NCBI GenBank assembly: GCA_022059125.1 | Contig: JAEUWY010000005.1 | Span: 5,766,001-5,830,000 of the forward strand | DNA: 64,000 nt | Direction of reading: 5' to 3' | Origin: Corynespora cassiicola | Lineage: Eukaryota; Ascomycota; Dothideomycetes; Pleosporales; Corynesporascaceae | Shown here: piece by piece, positions 35,136-46,717 of the stretch | How the letters are laid out: each line of letters opens with the position of its first letter | Numbering within the stretch: position 1 is the first letter of the stretch | Notes under the pieces: generated by a model | The model's database searches: none | The model's input: only the letters and a program-made list of their open reading frames with translations | What the model was told of the DNA's origin: nothing | Position numbers and translations under genes: made by a program

Positions 35136-36365
35136 ATGTCTGCCTCTACAGCTTCCTCAGCCTCTCCCCGCCAACGGGTCCGACAGCTGCTCCCAAAGGT
35201 ACATCTTGGTCGCTACACCCCGGGGCCCAAGAACAGTCTCACAGACGTCCCGGGCGTCCTCGTCTCCACCCAATCCATCCACTCGTCCCCTCTATATCCC
35301 GATGCGCCATCAAAATCCATCAACACAGGCATCACCACCATCCTTCCGCGCCAGAATTGGTTCAGCAAAGCCTGCTTTGCGGGAATATTCCGCTTCAACG
35401 GCTCGGGGGAGATGACGGGCTCGCACTGGATAGAGGAGTCTGGCCTGCTGCACTCGCCCATCTGCATCACCGGCAGTTTTGGCGTGGGCAACGTGTATAA
35501 TGGAATCTACGAGTACGCGATAAGGGAGCACAGGAACGAACAGGGCGAGGTGGACTGGTTCCTCACGCCCGTCGTGGCGGAGACATTCGACGGCTTCTTA
35601 CACGACGTGAGCAAGTTCGCCGTCGAAAGCAAGCACGTCATCAAGGGCATCGAGGAAGCGAGCGCAGACGCCGTGGAGGAGGGATGCACCGGGGGTGGAA
35701 CGGGCATGATATGCCACTGGTTCAAGGGCGGCACGGGGTCCAGCAGCCGAGTCATTTCCGGGCAGGAGGGCAGGCAGTACACGGTCGCCGCGCTCGTGCA
35801 GACGAACTACGGGACCATGAGAGACTTTAGGATTGCCGGGGCGCCGATTGGGAGACTCATCTTCGAAGAGCAGGAGCGGCTTGCCAAGGAGAATCCTCAG
35901 AGTCCGGAGCTCCTCGCCCAGTCGCATCTCCTGTTCAAGATTGCCGAGGGCAAGGAGAAGAAAAAGGACGGGTCCATCATTGTAATCTTGGCCACCGATG
36001 CTCCGCTACACCCTACGCAGCTTCAGCGTCTTGCCAAGCGGGCGACAGTCGGCCTCTCCCGGGTCGGTGGCTGGGGCTCGAATTCGTCCGGGGATATTTT
36101 CCTCGCCTTCTCGACGGCGAATGAGATCGACGTTCAAACAGTGACGGCGGGCCAGAAGAAGGTGGACCCGTGGACGCCGCGAGAGGTGGGAGTCAACATG
36201 GTCGACGACCAGACCATTAATGCCTTGTTTGAGGCCAGCGCCGATGCTGTGGAGGAATCCATTCTGAACTCGGCCTTCATGGCGACGAGTATGGATGGCC
36301 ACATGGCGAAGCTGGATGCGCTCGATCTTGGAAAGGTCAAGGATCTGATGGAAAAGTACTTGTAA
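35136..36365 (+). CDS. P1/DmpA-type (S58) aminopeptidase, intronless (409 aa)
   Basis: Member of the self-cleaving N-terminal-nucleophile aminopeptidases of the DmpA/BapA type. The frame opens at 35100 but the first ATG is 35136 ([20 protein letters not shown]). Family features in order: [16 protein letters not shown] near residue 30, [27 protein letters not shown] (about 90-110), [39 protein letters not shown] (about 190-213), and the nucleophile region [17 protein letters not shown] (S317/S318, G319, D320). In DmpA the enzyme cuts itself before the nucleophilic Ser at a Gly-Ser bond; here the residue before SGD is Ser. Expected activity is release of N-terminal residues, including D- or beta-amino acids in relatives. 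There is no signal peptide, so it is probably cytosolic. Confidence 0.93.
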   Translation: MSASTASSASPRQRVRQLLPKVHLGRYTPGPKNSLTDVPGVLVSTQSIHSSPLYPDAPSKSINTGITTILPRQNWFSKACFAGIFRFNGSGEMTGSHWIEESGLLHSPICITGSFGVGNVYNGIYEYAIREHRNEQGEVDWFLTPVVAETFDGFLHDVSKFAVESKHVIKGIEEASADAVEEGCTGGGTGMICHWFKGGTGSSSRVISGQEGRQYTVAALVQTNYGTMRDFRIAGAPIGRLIFEEQERLAKENPQSPELLAQSHLLFKIAEGKEKKKDGSIIVILATDAPLHPTQLQRLAKRATVGLSRVGGWGSNSSGDIFLAFSTANEIDVQTVTAGQKKVDPWTPREVGVNMVDDQTINALFEASADAVEESILNSAFMATSMDGHMAKLDALDLGKVKDLMEKYL

Positions 36366-37570
36366 TCTAATCCATGACTCTGATGAATCGTCCAAGGGCG
36401 CTGTCGGGGCATTTCCAAGGGCGCTGTCGAGGCATTTCCGAGGGCGCGATCGAGTACCACGGTTCAATTGTGATGTAGAGCTTAGAAGGGGTGATAGCAG
36501 AAGTTCGGGCACGGTCCCGCGTGCTTACTCTGTGGTTCCCATGGTCTAGTGACTCTGGGCCTAAAACTTGCCCCTAGGGTTTACACTCATGTACACTAGG
36601 CAAAAAGTAGAGCGACGTGCAGCGGTGTAAAACATCTACATGCGACAGCAGCCTTGGGGATTGCCACTTGCCGTCGGCCCACCTTCTTTGATGCCGGTGG
36701 TTTGGCGGGGCCGAAAAGGACAAGAATGCTCAGTGGCCAAAACATGTCGGAACCAGAGACGGCCGACCGTATTTGCGTATCCGCCTGGGCAGGATGTTTT
36801 CATTAGCCCACTAGCGCCACACGTGATGCATGCAGCGGAGGGTGAAGTGCCCCGACGGTCCGATAAATATGTGGTAGGCACCGGGTTGAACGCGTACGTC
36901 TCTGTTCGCACAGCTCGCATTCGTCGTCTTACAATTGAATAACTACTCGTTGGTGTGACCTTTGCCCTGCGTTTTGAGGATCGTGGCCAACGCCAAATTT
37001 TCAGGCAGACACATTCGGGTGGCTATTCGAGCATCTTAGTCTGGGTCTCGATCCAGTCCGATCTGCATCTTTACCGACTGTCAGCCCTACTTTCGCTTTC
37101 GCATCCAGGTTTAGGCGTGCGTCTAGCCTTTCGGCATTGCTTATCCTCGACACAGTCACCAAACTGTTCCCTGCCCTCAGTCTCGGCACATTCTGTGCTC
37201 CGTCCAACTCTAGTCTTTTGTTTAAGAACAACACGCGCAAATCCCACCTGAGCAAGCCCTCATCCATCCTGTTCGCACGTGCAGACTCGTGCACGCAAAA
37301 GAACGCAAGTGGAGAGCCAGCCTCGCCTTATTGACTCGTTCCGGTTTAGCTCATCATCTCGCCAACTTTGGAGCGGACATTCGACGCCTTCTGAGTGCGT
37401 TGCGCCGAGGCCTAAGATCCCGGGCCCGAATACGATCCTAAAAGGCTTGTGTTGGACATCATACACCTCCGCTTTGCCTCCCCCCCCCCCGCCCCGGTCT
37501 CCTTTAAAGGTCCTTCTTCGCCGCCGAAATCAATGACGCGAGCCTGAGCGTCAGGACAACAACAGCAACC
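36366..37570. other. Intergenic region between the S58 and ABC transporter genes
   Basis: 1.2 kb without a supported gene. It holds a 23-base tandem repeat just after the S58 stop codon and a C-run near 37480, about 90 bases before the ABC start, in a pyrimidine-rich leader. Confidence 0.6.
36391..36456. repeat. 23-base tandem repeat, about 2.8 copies
   Basis: The unit begins TCCAAGGGCGCTGTCG. Two near-identical copies are followed by one partial, diverged copy. It starts about 25 bases after the S58 stop codon, so probably lies in its 3' UTR. Confidence 0.85.
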
Positions 37571-40500
37571 ATGGAGAAGGAGCCACACACGACCATGGCC
37601 CTGAATGAGAAGTCTGTCTCGGACGATGAGGCGCCTCCGTCATCCGCGACCCAGGGGCTCAGCGAGCAAGAGAGGGAAATCATCGACAGGCAGTTGAATG
37701 CCCCCCAGTTGCAAGTCGGCTACTTTGCGCTCTTTCGGTATGCGAGTAGGAAAGACGTCATCATCATGATTATTTCCACTTTTGCCTCCATTGCTGCGGG
37801 CGCGGCCATGCCGCTAATGACTCTTGTCTATGGCAACTTCGCCGGCAGTTTCACGAGTTTCTCCGTCGATGCCTTTGCGGGGGATGAGTTCAGGAGTCAG
37901 ATCAACGAGTTTACGCTGTACTTTGTCTATATTGGTGAGTGGCCTGCCGACTGGCTGGAAAGGGCTCCATCTAACTACTAAATCCAGGTATCGGTTCGTT
38001 CATTACTACTTACATCAGCATCGTTGGATTTTCTTATACGGGAGAACGCATCACCCAGCAGATTCGAGAGCTGTACTTGCGCGCCATTTTTAGACAGAAC
38101 ATTGCTTTTTTCGACTTTCTCGGCGCCGGAGAGGTCACTACGCGAATCAGTTCTGGTAAGTTCTTTTTTTTTTCCCTGGCTCTGGATGTATCATTGCGCT
38201 GACCATCTAGATATGAACCTCGTGCAAGATGGAATTGGCCAGAAAATTGGTCTTTTTGTTTCGGGACTATCCATGTTTGTGTCTGCACTCATCGTGGGGT
38301 TCATCCGGTCGTGGAAACTTACCCTGATCATGCTTTCCGCTACAGTGGCCATGGTTCTGATGATGGGAATCAACGGACGCAACATGAAGGTCAACCAAAC
38401 CAAAGCCACTGACGAGTATGCCACTGCTGGAACGCTCGCCGAGGAGGTGCTTTCTTCTTCACGCAACGTCACTGCCTACGGAACCCAGCAACGTCTAGAA
38501 AGCCGATACAAGGTTTACCTGCAAAAAGCTGCTGCCTTTGATTTCAAGTCGAAGTTCTGGCTGTCATCGATGATCGCTGGCATGATGGGCGTTCTCAACC
38601 TGCAGTATGCACTGGCCTTTTGGCAGGGCCATCGGTTCTTGCAGTCAGGCGAGCTCGGTGTGGCACAGATCTTGACCGTTGTCATGGCGGCCATGGTGGC
38701 TGGAATCTCCATCGGCCACAATCTACCACACATTCAAGCTTTCGGCCAGGCCACCGCTGCTGCAACCAAGGTCTTCAACACTATCGAGCGACAGTCGCCT
38801 ATCGACCCCGAAACGGATAAGGGAGACAAGCCCGAAGAGTTCATTGGCAACATTGAGTTCAAGGACATCAAACACATCTACCCATCTCGTCCCGATACGA
38901 CGGTTTTGGATGGCTTCAGCTTGAGGATCCCCGTGGGCAAGATGGTGGCTCTTGTAGGCGCGTCCGGATCTGGAAAGTCGACAATATTTGGTCTTTTGGA
39001 GCGCTTCTACCTACCCATGACTGGCCAGGTGCTACTGGATGGCAGGGATGTCAGCACCTTGAACCTCAAGTGGCTTAGGAGAAACATGGCTATAGTGAGC
39101 CAAGACCCGGTCCTCTTCAGCACCACCATCTACGAGAGCATTGCGCATGGTCTTGTCGGTACTGAGCACGAGCATGTATGATTGAGCCTTTTGTTTCCAT
39201 GGATGATTACTGACTACTGCGTAGGCAAGCGACGAAATCAAGATGCAACTCATTGAGAAAGCTACCAAGATCTCAAATGCCTACGACTTCATCAATGACC
39301 TCCCCGAAAAATTTCAAACAAAAGTTGGAGAGCGCGGCAACCTCCTCTCTGGTGGTCAGAAACAACGTATCGCTATTGCCCGCGCTGTGGTGTCGGATCC
39401 GAAGATTCTGCTTCTCGATGAAGCCACGGCCAGTCTCGATACCAAATCCGAAAGTTTGGTACAGGATGCGCTTGATCGTGCTTCAGAGGGTCGCACAACC
39501 ATCGTCATTGCCCACCGACTCTCAACCATCAAGAATGCTGACAACATCGTCGTCATGGCCAAGGGAAAAATTGTCGAGCAGGGAACCCACGAAGAGTTGC
39601 TTGCAAAGAAGACGGTATATCACAGCCTTGTACAAGCCCAAGAGTTGAGTGCCAAGATCAAGCCTGGAACGTCTGCTATTACCGGCGAGAAGGGAGGCGA
39701 AACCGTCACCGATGCCGAAAAGCTCAGCCTCGTCCGAACCGCGACCACGAGGGCTGCATCAATCAGGACCACGAAGGACGGAAAGGCACCCTCATACTCG
39801 ACCTGGTCTCTTGTGAAGTTCAGCTGGTCCATGAACGACGAAGAGCACTTCTTAATGTTTGCCGGTCTCGTATTCTGTTTCCTGGCCGGCTCCACGCCAG
39901 CTATCCAGGCCATTTTCCTTGGCAACTCGATCAACTCGCTGCTATCTCCTGGTACTTCCACCGGAGGCCATGGCGTGAGCTTCTGGTGTTACATGTTCCT
40001 CATGTTGGGTATCGCCACATGGCTCTTCCATTTCATCCAAGGCTTGACGCTCTCCAAGGCCTCTGCTCGTCTCATCGCACGGATTCGGGAAAGGGCTTTT
40101 GCCGCCATCCTTCGCCAAGACATTGAATTCTTTGATTCGGATACTGTGACTTCGGGATCTCTAGCTACATTCCTGTCCTCGGAAGCCAATCGCCTTGCTG
40201 GCCTCAGCGGCTCCACACTCGGCACCATCGTTAGTTCCGCATCAGCCGTTTTCGTGGCCATCATCATCGGCTGCGTGTTTGGCTGGAAACTGGCCCTTGT
40301 TTGTACGTCCACCATACCACTGGTGCTGGCCTGTGGTTATTTCCGGTTCTACGCCTTGATTCGTATGGAGAAGCGCACCAAGGAATCCACCGATGCTGCG
40401 TCTTTTGCATGCGAAGCCGCCTCTTCTATCCGGACTGTGGCTTCACTGTCCCTCGAATCGCACCTGCTAGATGAATATCACGCAAAACTCAGCGCACAGG

Positions 40501-41655
40501 CTGTCGGCAACATGAAGTTCACAAACGTTTCTGCCGTCCTATATGCCATGTCCCAGGGACTGTCCATGTTCATCTTTGCGCTTGTCTTTTGGTATGGAGG
40601 CGGGCTCATGCTGAAGATGGAATACACCGTCCTGCAGTTCTTCGTGGTGTACTCTGCCATCATCAATGGTGCGCAGTCCGCAGGAGCCATCTTCTCGTTC
40701 GCGCCGGACATGGGCGAAGCCAGGGAGGCTGCGCTTTTGCTCAAATCCTTCATGAACCGCGTGCCCAAGATCGACCATTGGTCAGAAGACGGCAGGAGGG
40801 TTGAGCGCCTGGAGGGAAAGGTCGAATTGCAAAGCGTGCGCTTCTCGTATCCTGGACGCTCCGATCATCGCGTCTTGCGAGGCGTGAGCCTTACTGCCGA
40901 ACCTGGACAATTCGTCGCACTTGTCGGTTCCAGCGGCAGTGGCAAGTCTACCGTCATGGCATTGCTTGAGCGCTTTTATGATCCCACCGAGGGTGCCGTG
41001 TTGGTGGACGAGGTCGATCTTAAAAACTACAATCTGCAGGAATACAGGGCGCAGCTCGCCATTGTCAGCCAGGAAACCACACTCTACACGGGCACCATCA
41101 GGGACAACATTCTCGCTGACAAGGACGATGTTAGCGATGAGGCCATTGAGCAAGCATGCAAGGACGCCAACATCTACGAATTCATTGTGAGTCTCTGTTC
41201 CGAAAAGCCAGCCGCTCGTTACTCACCTGGTATAGACATCTCTTCCAGATGGTTTCAACACCCTCGTCGGTGCAAAGGGTGCACTCTTGTCCGGCGGTCA
41301 ACGTCAACGTATCGCCATCGCACGCGCCCTGCTTCGCGACCCCAAGGTTCTGTAAGTTGAAACTATGTTGTCACTCTTATTGCTTTCGGCTAACCTCTAC
41401 AGCCTCCTCGACGAAGCTACTTCTTCTCTTGACTCCACCTCGGAACGCACCGTCCAAGCCGCTCTCGACTCGGCGTCCAAGGGCCGCACCACGATCGCCA
41501 TCGCTCATCGCCTTAGCACGATCCAACATGCCGACGTCATCTACGTGTTTGACCAGGGAAAGATTGTGGAGAGGGGCCACCACGAAGAACTCATGGCACG
41601 GAGAGGAGTATACTGGGAGCTCGCGCGACTGCAGGACATGGGCGCGCCACAATAG
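37571..41655 (+). CDS. Full-length ABC exporter, MDR/Pmd1 type (B subfamily; 1275 aa)
   Basis: Six predicted exons: 37571-37934, 37988-38155, 38211-39175, 39225-41186, 41236-41351 and 41403-41655; phases agree and all introns are 49-55 bases. Layout is TMD1-NBD1-TMD2-NBD2. NBD1 has Walker A GASGSGKS (427-434), signature LSGGQ (540-544) and ILLLDEA. NBD2 has GSSGSGKS (1067-1074), LSGGQ (1171-1175) and VLLLDEA, with both H-loops in AHRLST. No catalytic site is degenerate, so both should hydrolyse ATP. The N-terminal cytosolic tail is about 60 residues; TMD2 begins near 715 after a charged linker. Family members pump hydrophobic drugs, lipids or metabolites out of the plasma membrane and include leptomycin-resistance Pmd1. 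The substrate is unknown. Confidence 0.96.
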
Positions 41656-41801
41656 ACGTGGCTCCGACGAGAAGAGACGGCATAGAATCTTTTTTTTTTT
41701 TTTAATAATAATAGACTAGTCTTGTATGCTCGATGCTGTAGACGAATATACCCCGCTTCGATGTTTGTTTGCTTTGAAGCGCATCACCCGGCGTGCAACC
41801 A

Positions 41802-42460
41802 TCAAGGACACGAGACATGCCCCAGCGTATAGTCCTCTGCAATCATCTCCCAACCAGGCCCTCCCATGAGCGAAAATATGCGCGGCGCCAGGTACGACAG
41901 GCCCGCATAGGTCATGTCGTCCTCGTCGACCGCAGACACCAGCGCCACGTAGCCCCTGCCCTCGGCATCGAACTCGCCAGCGGGCGGCCCACGGAGCACG
42001 GAGTCGACGTGCTCTTGGCCCACCATGATGCACAGCATCCCGCGCGGCGTGCCCTGGAGACCCTCTTCCTCGATCAAGCGGTGGAACCTCCTTCACCACC
42101 CAAAGGGACGATTAGCCCAGCGAGCGCACGATACCCCCCACCAGGGGGTGAAGGATAGCGGGTAGGCGAGACGGGACGGGACGGGACGGGATGGGACGGG
42201 ACTCACTCGCGCACCTGCTCGACGCTCGCGCCCTCGAGCTCTGGGTCCTCTTGCACGCGCCAGTCCAGCTTGGAGAAGAGGAATCCGTGGTCGTCGCCTG
42301 CTTCCTCGAGGTTGAGGCGCGTGCGGGCGTTGAGGTGCTTTAGGAAGTGGGTCCAGGATGCGGAGGAGGCGTAGGAGCAGCGGTAGATTGTGAAGCCCCA
42401 GGATTGGGATGGGTTTTCGTCGAGGAAGTGGTTTATGAAGTCGATGTCGTTTTCGGGCAT
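41802..42460 (-). CDS. Small fungal protein of unknown function (180 aa)
   Basis: Two predicted exons: 42460-42207 and 42090-41802. The open frame extends slightly upstream, but MPENDIDF at 42460 is preceded by an implausible Lys-rich stretch, so that ATG is chosen. The protein is soluble with a WGFTIYRCSYASSASWTHFLKHL segment near the start (residues 21-43) and a central acidic part, ending in GGPGWEMIAEDYTLGHVSCP. I associate the WGFxIYRCxY pattern with a family of small proteins common in filamentous fungi, but I know no function. It is convergent with the ABC gene, whose stop codon lies only 146 bases away. GGGAC-type short repeats lie inside the 116-base intron. Confidence 0.78.
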
Positions 42461-43894
42461 TTTTTTCTTAATTTTTTTTTCTATTTGTGTTTTTTTTTCT
42501 TTCAATCTGGCTGGGAGGATGTTGGGATGGGCTGCATTTCGGGTTGGATTTTGGGGGCTTTATAGGGTGGGTTTGATCAAGGTTGGAGTTTGCGCTATGG
42601 CGAGGATGCCTGGGTGGCTTTCAGGCAACCACATGATTTGTTTTGTCAACATTCTAGATGCTCAAGATGCCTAGGTATTCGACGGGGACAATGCTGTATA
42701 CAGTGTTTGACAAAGATGAGAAGCTACTGTTCTCGCCTGCAAGATTTGAATCCCGTATCCTCTAGGGTGGGATCAACACGGCCTGGTCACGGTCCGAGAT
42801 ACTCGAGATCGCCTCCCGGCAATTCCAAGCACCAGGTTGCTACCTAGGTACACCACACCACCACCAATGGGAGAGATGAAGCGTGCATCGGACTTGTGCG
42901 TGCATTCGAAAACCGGATCGGCCGTTTTGTTCCCTTCGGCCATGCACAGATCAGCAAACAATCAACTGTGAACCCTGACATCGACACCCCGGAACTCGTG
43001 CGAACACGAGATGACTTGCTTCCTGAACAGGGAAATGGTTACCAGGAGATGAATCCGGAGCTCGGACACATTCAAAAGTTCCGTTCGATTTTGTTTTTTC
43101 TCTGCCAGCGCATAGTGCACACCGAAAGAATGCACAGCTCTGGCGGGTAGGGGACGTTCACGCCCTCTGCGGGTTGCATGAGTCATGGACAGGGCATGAA
43201 AGGGCAAGCCGTGTCGCTCCCGTGACGGATGCCAATGGCGCCGTGACGCTGCCGTGGTGGCCCAAGGCTTGGGGTTTTGAGCCTCTTATCCTACTCCGGG
43301 GTAGATCTGGGGTGGCTGCCCACGGGAAACGCACGCAAACCCACTTGGGCAGGGTCTGGGGCAGGGAACCCGAGTCTTGTGCCTCCACAACGGTCGCATT
43401 TGCGCGCAGCTAACGGCTGCCACGTAACGACATGCCCTCGCTGCGTCGCGACCCGGCTCAACCTCCTCTCTGCTGCCCCCAAGCGGCCATCCGATGTGTC
43501 TCCGTCCTGCCGGCCTTCTCTTCGGCAAGTGCACCGGCGCGAAAAAGACCTCGGCCAGACATGCCCATCGAACCATTTTCTCACGCTTTGTGATCCCCCA
43601 CGCGCCAGTCGCTGATCCCGCACGCCTACCCCGCACGGCAACAGCGCCGCCAATTACCCCAGACGCCCTGCCACCCCACAATTTGCCCCGTCTCACCACC
43701 TCAATTGCCTGCACCGCCCAACATGGCATCCCGAGAAAAGCATTTCGGCATCGGGGCAGCACTCAGCCGAGGGATATTAGATGGCCATGCCTCCGTCATC
43801 GACTCGGCCAGCCTGCCATCCCAGCCCGTCTCGCCTTATTTCAATCGCAAGCCTCTGAGGAGCAGCGGCGCAGCCTGCAGCACCACCGCCCACC
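42461..43894. other. Divergent intergenic region upstream of the MFS permease
   Basis: 1.4 kb between two divergent start codons. T-rich directly upstream of the small protein, GC-rich near 43.2-43.8 kb. The longer open frames on both strands in the GC-rich part have no recognisable content. An earlier out-of-frame ATG (43723) lies in the likely leader of the permease. Confidence 0.55.
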
Positions 43895-45794
43895 ATGGCC
43901 ACCGCCGACGTCAAGCACGACTCCTTTGGCGACGAGAAGAAGATTGAAGACATTGCCGACAAGTCTTCAAACTCCGATGCTGAGCTTGGGGCCACCGACA
44001 TCCAGTACGATGACAAGGAGGCTGCTCGAGTGCTGGCCAAGGTCGACCATCGCCTTGTGCCCATTCTTGCCCTGCTCTACCTGATCGCCTTCATCGATCG
44101 AAGCAACAGTATGTGCATCCTTTCGCATTCGGCCATGTCAGCTGGAGACGGCGCTAATATATCTATCCTCACAGTCGGAAATGCAAAAATCGCGGGTATG
44201 ACCGACGACTTGAACATGCACGGCTTGCAGTACAACACGGCCGTCACCCTGTTCTTTGTGCCTTACACGCTGCTTGAAGTCCCCAGCAACATCATCCTGA
44301 AGATGATGAAGCCGAGTTACTGGATGGCTATCCTGATGTTCTCTTGGGGCCTCGTCAGTACGTATTCCACCCTGCAAAATCGACCGATGCGAACGAGAGC
44401 CATGGAGCACGAGACGCTGGCCTTGCATTTTCCAAGGAGCATGTGACAGGCGCGCTGACCAGATGCCTTTTTTTTCAGTGACTCTGATGTGCCTAATCCA
44501 AAACTACGAGGGCTTACTGGCTACTCGCTTCTTCTTGGGTGTCACCGAGGTATGTCCTACCAAGCCTGCGCACAAGCTCATCCAAGCACCGCCACAATAC
44601 TTACAAGATCCCGTAGGCCGGCTTCTTCCCGGCAGCCACTTTCCTCCTTACGCTTTGGTACCGCCGATTTGAAGTCCAACGCCGAATGGCCGTATTCTAT
44701 GTCGCCGCCTCCTTGAGCGGTGCTTTCTCAGGCCTGCTCGCCTATGGTATCCAGCAGCTCGACGGAAGGTCCGGTTTGTCCGGTTGGCAATGGATTTTCT
44801 TGATTGAGGGTCTCGTGACTGTGGCCTTGTCTCTTGTCATTTGGAAGATCTTGCCCGACAGCCCTGAGACGGCGAGCTTCTTGACCCAGGCAGAGCGCAA
44901 TTTCCTGGTCCAACGCCTGGCCTCTGACCCTGGTAGCGGCAGCGCAACCACCACGAACAATGATAAGATGGGCATGAAGTACATTGTTGCTGGCCTCTCG
45001 GACTGGAAGATCTGGGCTGCCGTGGTCATCTTCTGGGGCAACACGGTCGGAGTATGTAACCCCCGGGCATAGGTCAAGGCGGTTATCTCGGATATCTCCC
45101 CGCTGATGCCGTCTCTGCCCCTACGCTTCCATGCACAAGTTTGCTGATCTTTTCTCTTTCACAGGTTTATGGATTCACTGCTACCGTGCCTACCGTCATC
45201 AACGGGCTTGGTTACTCTTCTGCAAATGCCCAGCTCCTCACCATCCCGATTTACGTATTCGCCGCTATCGTCACCTTGATCTTTGCTTGGTGGTCCGACA
45301 AAGCTCAAGTACGATCGTGGTTCATCATCGCTGGCTATTGCATTGCCTCCTGCGGCTTTATTGCCCAACTTGCAATTCCTCACCCTGCCTACCCAGGTCT
45401 CACCTACGGCTTCCTTTTCCCAGTTGCGGCTGGTCTTTACTGCCCGTTCGTTTGCTTGGTATCCTGGATCGCAAACTCGCTGGCGCCCTCCTCCAAGCGT
45501 GCGGTCGGCATGGCGCTCTTGATCTCAGTCGGTAACATGGGTGGCATCATGGGCTCCAACATTTACCTCGAGCGCGAAAGGCCCAAATACACGACCGGAT
45601 TCGCCTCGTCGTTGGCCATGTGTCTTTCTGCCATCTGCATGACGTTTTTCCTGAGGTGGGCCTACAACCGCGAGAACCAGAAGAAGGATGCCCTATTGAG
45701 GGAGCACGGCGAGGAGGGCATCAAAGCCATGTACACCGAAGAGGATCTGCTCGAGTTGGGAGACAAGAGCCCCTTCTTCAGGTACACTCTGTAA
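43895..45794 (+). CDS. MFS permease, anion:cation symporter (Dal5/Tna1-like) family (510 aa)
   Basis: Five predicted exons: 43895-44108, 44175-44357, 44479-44549, 44617-45051 and 45165-45794; phases agree. The protein has a 45-residue polar N-terminus, then twelve predicted helices with typical ACS-family pieces: KVDHRLVPILALLYLIAFIDRSNIGNAKI (helix 1), YNTAVTLFFVPYTLLEVPSNI, LATRFFLGVTEAGFFPAATFLLTLWYRR, the central LPDSPETASFLT loop and GFTATVPTVINGLGY, and a soluble C-terminal tail ending FFRYTL. Relatives carry allantoate, nicotinate, pantothenate, dipeptides or similar anions by proton symport; the substrate here is unknown. Introns 2 and 4 (121 and 113 bases) are longer than elsewhere. 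It lies in the 30-46 kb stretch with peptidases, which fits nutrient uptake. Confidence 0.95.
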
Positions 45795-46717
45795 ATTGAC
45801 GTTCCGTCCGCGGCTATAAGGGCGAGATAATATATGGAGACAATATAACGAATGAAGAGATACAAGCTTGGCCACGCGTCATGCATTTTCACACATACTA
45901 TGACAATGAATGTTCCCGTGTATATGTCTGCAGGCGCCCCGCCATCTAGGCTTTGGATCCAAAGCCAAAGCCTCCCTCCTCGAAACTGAATTCGGTTCGA
46001 AGAGGGGCTTCTCTTGAAGAGACACGACCCTATCCCCGTGTCCCCTCCCCTCATAATCATTAGTCGCAATATAAAAAACCGACCTAGTACCCTCAGCCAC
46101 CACATGCCCCCTTCCCAAGCTGAACCTAACCTGTGAACTATAATTCTTCGCTATAACCTTTAAAAAAACCTCGTAGGCACTTCGCTTTTTACCTCACTCA
46201 CCCCATCCGTCTAGCCACCCACACTCCAGCTAATAGCCCCCACCCCCCAAACAGACCTCTCCATCCCGTGACAAACTTATTCCACGCCACCAGACGCAAA
46301 GCCCGAGTTTTTGAGTGCGCCACGCTCAACGGAGAGAAGCTCAGCGCCAAAAATTACATACCCAAGATAGCTAAATTTCTAATCTTGTTGCTAATAGACA
46401 GAATATCGTTTGAAGTGATCAAATATACCTTAAAAAAAAAAAACTAAGAAAATTGCATGAGCTGCCATACCGGGGCGCAGGGGCACTCGGTTTGACAATG
46501 AAGGCCTATATATAGCTTGTTTTTACAACAATCGCTCCTAACATTGATTCCTTACTAATCTTTTGTACTTATACTCTTTGGATGTATTTCCTAGCTCCCG
46601 CATATTGCTGACACGTTACATAAATTGGAAACACGTCCTCTAACTAGGATTAAGATTAGAAAATCCGTGTACATTTGTGTTTTGTTCAGACAAGGTTAAT
46701 AATTTCTAGTTGTTTAA
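45795..46717. other. Convergent intergenic region
   Basis: 0.9 kb between two genes facing each other, AT-rich, holding both 3' UTRs. No further gene is seen on either strand. Confidence 0.6.

Noticed and set aside
42735..42775. Possible tRNA T arm on the minus strand
   Set aside because: Only a weak B-box resemblance; no paired acceptor, D or anticodon arms nearby.
30444..45794. Secondary-metabolite gene cluster
   Set aside because: SDR, ABC and MFS genes are present but there is no polyketide synthase, NRPS, terpene cyclase or prenyltransferase core enzyme.
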